NCBI GenBank assembly: GCA_026397915.1
Contig: JAPLTX010000014.1
Span: forward strand, 186,001-250,000
DNA: 64,000 nt
Direction of reading: 5' to 3'
Source: Verrucomicrobiota bacterium
GTDB taxonomy: Bacteria > Verrucomicrobiota > Verrucomicrobiia > CAIQCK01
This document shows positions 61,101-64,000 of the stretch, piece by piece; position 1 is the stretch's first letter; every line of letters starts with the position of its first letter. The notes below the pieces were generated by a model, which made no database searches, had not been told where the DNA came from, and saw only the letters and a program-made list of their open reading frames with translations. The translations under genes and the position numbers were made by a program.

Positions 61101-62310
61101 CAAGCAAGACATTCGGCCAACGGGCGAGTTGAAGGAAACCGGCTCGCTGTCGTTCGGCAGCAACGTCAACACCATCCGCACAGCATCGCCCGACCAAACC
61201 GCACGCTACGTCCGCATCACCGGCGAACCGGCGACCCCGAAGGCGACGGTCTATCTCGCCGAGATCGAAGTTGTTGGCGAGACGCCCGGCGAGAAGGCGA
61301 AACTGGTCGCGCTCGCGTCGGCCGACCTCGACGGCGACGAAAAAGCTGACACAGTCATCGGCACGGGGGGCGGCGACATTGTTGCGTTGAACGCGTCGGG
61401 CAAGAAGCTCTGGCAGACGAAAGTGGGCGGCGCGGTCACGGCGCTGGCCGCTGGCTCGCTCGACAAGAGCGGCAAGCCGTCGGTGATCTACGGCACCGAT
61501 GATGCCATCCTTGGCATGCTGGCGGCCGACGGCAGCAAAGTGGCCGACGTGAAGCCGCCGATGTATCGCGGCGTGCCGAGCCGCGTGCGGAACATCACGC
61601 TCGCCGACCTCGACGGCGACGGCAAACAGGAGATCGTCATCGGCTGCGACAGTTGGCAATACATGGCCTACTCGCCAGCGTTGAAGCTCGTCGGGCAGAC
61701 GGTCTATTACGCCCACGGCGCGACGGTCGGTCACGTCGCAGACCTCGACGGCGACGGCAAACCGGAGATCATCGCCGGCAACGCCTACTACAGCCTGCAG
61801 ATCCTCAACCATCGCGGCAAAATCGTCAGCCGTGGCTCAGGGTCTTTCGGGCCGGAACAGACAGCCGTGACCTCCGGCGACCTGCGCGGCGACGGCAAAC
61901 GCGCGGCGATTCTCGGCACAGACGGCGGCTCCGTGCTCGCCTTTGACGCGAAAGGCGGCAAGCTCTGGGAAGCCAACGTCGGCGACCGCGTCACGACGCT
62001 CCGCTGCGACGTGGTCGGCGGCAAACCACGCGTCATCGCGGCGTCCGAGAGCGGTTACGTTTGGGCGCTCGACGCGACGGGCAAGCCAATCTGGAAACGC
62101 GACCTCGGCGAGCCGGTGAAGCGCCTCGCGCGCAATGGCGACGCGTATATCGCCGCCGCGTCGGCCAATGGCATCGTGCGCTTGTCGTTGGAAGGAAAGA
62201 TCGAAGCCGCCGCGGCCACAACCGCACCGGTGACCGATTTGGTCGTCAGTGACGATCAAGCCATCGCGTTAATCGAGGATGGCTCAATGTGTGGCATCAT
62301 AGCTCGATAA
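58117..62310 (+). CDS. Heparinase II/III-like protein fused to F5/8C-like domain and FG-GAP/beta-propeller repeats
   Basis: MNRFAFLLLAATTAFA; SHGHLDGNCIIAFTAAGAQWLVDAEYIRR; ARYVRITGEPATPKATVYLAEIEVVG; ADLDGDEKADTVIGTGGG, ADLDGDGKQEIVIGC, ADLDGDGKPEIIAGN; 4-bp overlap with upstream gene. Confidence 0.75.
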   Translation: MNRFAFLLLAATTAFADRAADDAAWEAIRVKQERPLLMETPLVSNGVAAAAIVPAEDEPWKSAAAKLQAAVAAKTGVTLPIVAPAKITDADWAGRHLIVIGNLLNNPVFARLYFNYFACADAAYTGAGGYELRSIHDPWGNGHNVIALGAQDVAGLEAGVSRFITLVNERTKDGELKLSRLMELKLTKKGRRAPLEPKLSVKEIADRKETIANIYARPGTERGAAHQMIKFAMQYHRTGDPGWLELYRDAMRQHMNYYATNEYILQEGPRRYDRDFRDSWAYAMVIAWDLVEEAPGWSNEERLKLTNHVLRMVWESNLYQGWDRPASVAAWRKFDSVTHNHHTWPGLADLFGGWYFSRHYKLPVAKDWLDIGLGMFRSCSRSCKPWEDSAGYQWIPQRHVLMYALASGDRTFIEQGHAAQTGKAALQALDSLGRQPAWGDCGGFTSVSGMPELMCALEYATGDGRYRWAIEWLGVDARDEMEAPYWTNIAPKRPDDLTGVAVTYLPKMHYDLFGLSKRDDIWQKANLPFADTFDKLTLRSGWAEDDDYLLLDGTAAGSHGHLDGNCIIAFTAAGAQWLVDAEYIRRITKYHCAVTVLRNGVGSIMPPSARLDHAVWFGNGALTRTTMPHYNGMTWTRNIVFVPKRYVAVIDELTAEQAGDYSLRCCWRVAGESTLDGDTLRAQQRERGFVLRNLSGQRQELVYIKDFDGLPIHQLYQRASRSFQKGETVRFVNVFAAGKNGVPTIEASWKPVAAVSGRRDADGKIRERRSDTIPTVSGVDYGTIIINGNTEMFGIADAMFYRLADNEEWLVGATKFVAGGKVLLDSKSPIAAKLDGDSIAFGKPQSVPAHGLRPSQVIGEPQSLTRPLEASSTVAEPAKPKPVAAPKSTAALAGAKPLQTLWRFADFPVTPRPLKIAAIRSEPPPREAYSPLERLVDGASNGSTTSCMFMPGKTATITLDLGAPQRVREVHVKAWEKHDGWKTKRLALSLSNDDFKQDIRPTGELKETGSLSFGSNVNTIRTASPDQTARYVRITGEPATPKATVYLAEIEVVGETPGEKAKLVALASADLDGDEKADTVIGTGGGDIVALNASGKKLWQTKVGGAVTALAAGSLDKSGKPSVIYGTDDAILGMLAADGSKVADVKPPMYRGVPSRVRNITLADLDGDGKQEIVIGCDSWQYMAYSPALKLVGQTVYYAHGATVGHVADLDGDGKPEIIAGNAYYSLQILNHRGKIVSRGSGSFGPEQTAVTSGDLRGDGKRAAILGTDGGSVLAFDAKGGKLWEANVGDRVTTLRCDVVGGKPRVIAASESGYVWALDATGKPIWKRDLGEPVKRLARNGDAYIAAASANGIVRLSLEGKIEAAAATTAPVTDLVVSDDQAIALIEDGSMCGIIAR

Positions 62311-62372
62311 GATCGGCATGTTGTTGCAGGGCTTCCAAGGGTTTTCCGTCCAGCACCGATATCGGCCTCAAA

Positions 62373-64000
62373 TCATCGTATCCAATAACGCCCCGCTGGC
62401 AGACTCAGCGGATCGAGCCATCGTTTCCACCATAGCCAAAGCAAGTCACCCACACCCACACTGAACTGGAGATACCGAGGTTCGAGGTGGAACTGTTGCG
62501 CGCCCGTGTGGTCCTTGGGGCGGTCAAACTCCACCGTGATGGGGTCGTCACCGGCAAGATCCCGACGGAGCACGATGACCATGCCCATGTCAGACGCCGC
62601 CCTGGTGTAATCGAGGGATGATTTCAGCATCCGATCGCCTTGCGAGATCGCGAACGTGTCGTAGCTCTCCACGCTCTCCAGAGGGAGCAACAGTCCGGGG
62701 ATCACGATCTTCGAGACCGGCAGGGAACGATGTTCTTTCAGCACCAGTCGGATTCTTTTCGGAACCGCCGCGGTGCAGCCCTCGCCAACAGCAGAACCCG
62801 AGGGATCTTCGCGCGTGACTGTCTCCAGCGGAACGGCTCGATTCTCGGTTTGTTTGACGAAACCCGCTATCAGCAGACACGGCAGCGTAACCGCCGCGAC
62901 GCCGCGTATGGTAAGCGAGCGCCATGCTTTTACTGCGCCGAGATAAGCCAGAAGTGCCGCAAGAGGAATCCACCACGTCCAATAGCGGACGACGAGGTAT
63001 TTGAAGAGGTTGGCGGCTTCGAAACCGGTATAGCCGAGATAGAAGCCCACACAACACCCCATGGCCCCGATCCAACCGGCGTGCCTGAGGCGTTCTGTCT
63101 TCAACAGGTAAACGACTCCCGGTAACACAAAGAGCAGCCAGGGGAATCGGTGGATCAACATGGGTTCGCGGTTGTTCCACATCGTGTTGGCCGACAAGAA
63201 GATGCTATAGGCCTTGCGGAGCACGCCGTCAAAACTCATCCCCCTCCTCATGGATATTGTCTGGACGTAAGGTGTAATCGCTTGGCCAAACACTGCGTAG
63301 TTGATGGCCACGATTGCCCCGATCGAGATTGCAAACAAACCGGCGGTCAGCATTGCCTTCGCAATGCACTGACGGACCTCTCTCTGACGCAAATCCCTCC
63401 AAAGCTCCACAGCGAAAACCGGAATCATGTAAATCGCATCGGCTGCCCTGAACCACGGGATCAACGCCAACAACAACGATGCCGCGAAGTAGCGGGACCA
63501 TCCCGGCCGGCAAAACACGAGCAGCACGATGATGGCGTAGTTGATCAGGTGTGTCGGAATGGAATTCCAAGGGACGACCAACGAATCCGTCAGGATGCTT
63601 CGCGGCAACAGGATGGCGGCCGCAGCTAGCGCCACGGCCTCCCACGGCGAGACGAATTCACGGCAGATTCGATGGAACAGGACGAGGATTCCCACCACGC
63701 ACAGCAAGTCGGGAACCAGAAACGCGTGGGATGGCATCAGCCGGAAGAACAGCGCGCCCATGGCGGGATAACCCAAAGGATAATAATAGTTGTCCGGCTT
63801 CAGACGGAAATGCGCCAAATCCTGAGCCGACCGCCAATACCAGCCTTGATCCCACCATCCCCACCACCCCACAGACCACGCCGGGTCGGCACCGGGCAAC
63901 ACCGGCTGCAAGAAATAGGCAATCAAATACCAAACTATTCCTGCGACCAACAGGACCGCTAAAGGCCATGAGAACCACACCCCTGCGCTTGCCGCCAAGC
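62373..64000 (-). CDS. Polytopic membrane protein, possibly GT39/ArnT-like (partial, runs off window end)
   Basis: Many hydrophobic segments; PGADPAWSVGWWGWWDQGWYWRSAQDL...YPLGYPAMGALFFRL; apparent start at 63998 is TTG, so the true start is likely outside the window. Confidence 0.5.
   Translation of the reverse strand, partial: LAASAGVWFSWPLAVLLVAGIVWYLIAYFLQPVLPGADPAWSVGWWGWWDQGWYWRSAQDLAHFRLKPDNYYYPLGYPAMGALFFRLMPSHAFLVPDLLCVVGILVLFHRICREFVSPWEAVALAAAAILLPRSILTDSLVVPWNSIPTHLINYAIIVLLVFCRPGWSRYFAASLLLALIPWFRAADAIYMIPVFAVELWRDLRQREVRQCIAKAMLTAGLFAISIGAIVAINYAVFGQAITPYVQTISMRRGMSFDGVLRKAYSIFLSANTMWNNREPMLIHRFPWLLFVLPGVVYLLKTERLRHAGWIGAMGCCVGFYLGYTGFEAANLFKYLVVRYWTWWIPLAALLAYLGAVKAWRSLTIRGVAAVTLPCLLIAGFVKQTENRAVPLETVTREDPSGSAVGEGCTAAVPKRIRLVLKEHRSLPVSKIVIPGLLLPLESVESYDTFAISQGDRMLKSSLDYTRAASDMGMVIVLRRDLAGDDPITVEFDRPKDHTGAQQFHLEPRYLQFSVGVGDLLWLWWKRWLDPLSLPAGRYWIR

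Overview
High-GC bacterial window, probably Verrucomicrobia/Planctomycetes-like (inferred from gene content only). About 1-11.3 kb is a housekeeping block, almost all on the minus strand: TAT-type oxidoreductase-like protein, nitrilase-family hydrolase, DUF1284-like protein, lpxA, radC, tatD-like (+), pdxA, SurA-like PPIase, mfd, mdh. About 11.4-49.6 kb is a very dense array of 19 apparently intact, all minus-strand, secreted FGly-type sulfatases plus one truncated sulfatase remnant, interspersed with a mono-haem protein, an SGNH-like hydrolase and two tandem alpha/beta hydrolases. About 49.7-62.3 kb is a plus-strand set of secreted polysaccharide-active proteins (DUF4091-like, two heparinase II/III-like, one large CBM-flanked unknown). 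The sulfatase array is interrupted at about 38.1-40.96 kb by a plus-strand island of different character. It holds a Pif1/RecD-like helicase, a 20-bp-arm hairpin, a strictly 21-bp-periodic but sequence-degenerate tandem array (about 12-15 units, 40214-40528), and a small ArsR/HTH gene right after the array. That periodic array beside an HTH gene is the most interesting unexplained signal. Secondary findings: palindromic and heptameric DNA repeats inserted in frame at sulfatase signal-peptide junctions, a promoter/signal-peptide module shared by two unrelated enzymes, recurrent Lys-rich low-complexity segments across the array, and non-canonical FGly motifs. No rRNA, tRNA or CRISPR was recognised.
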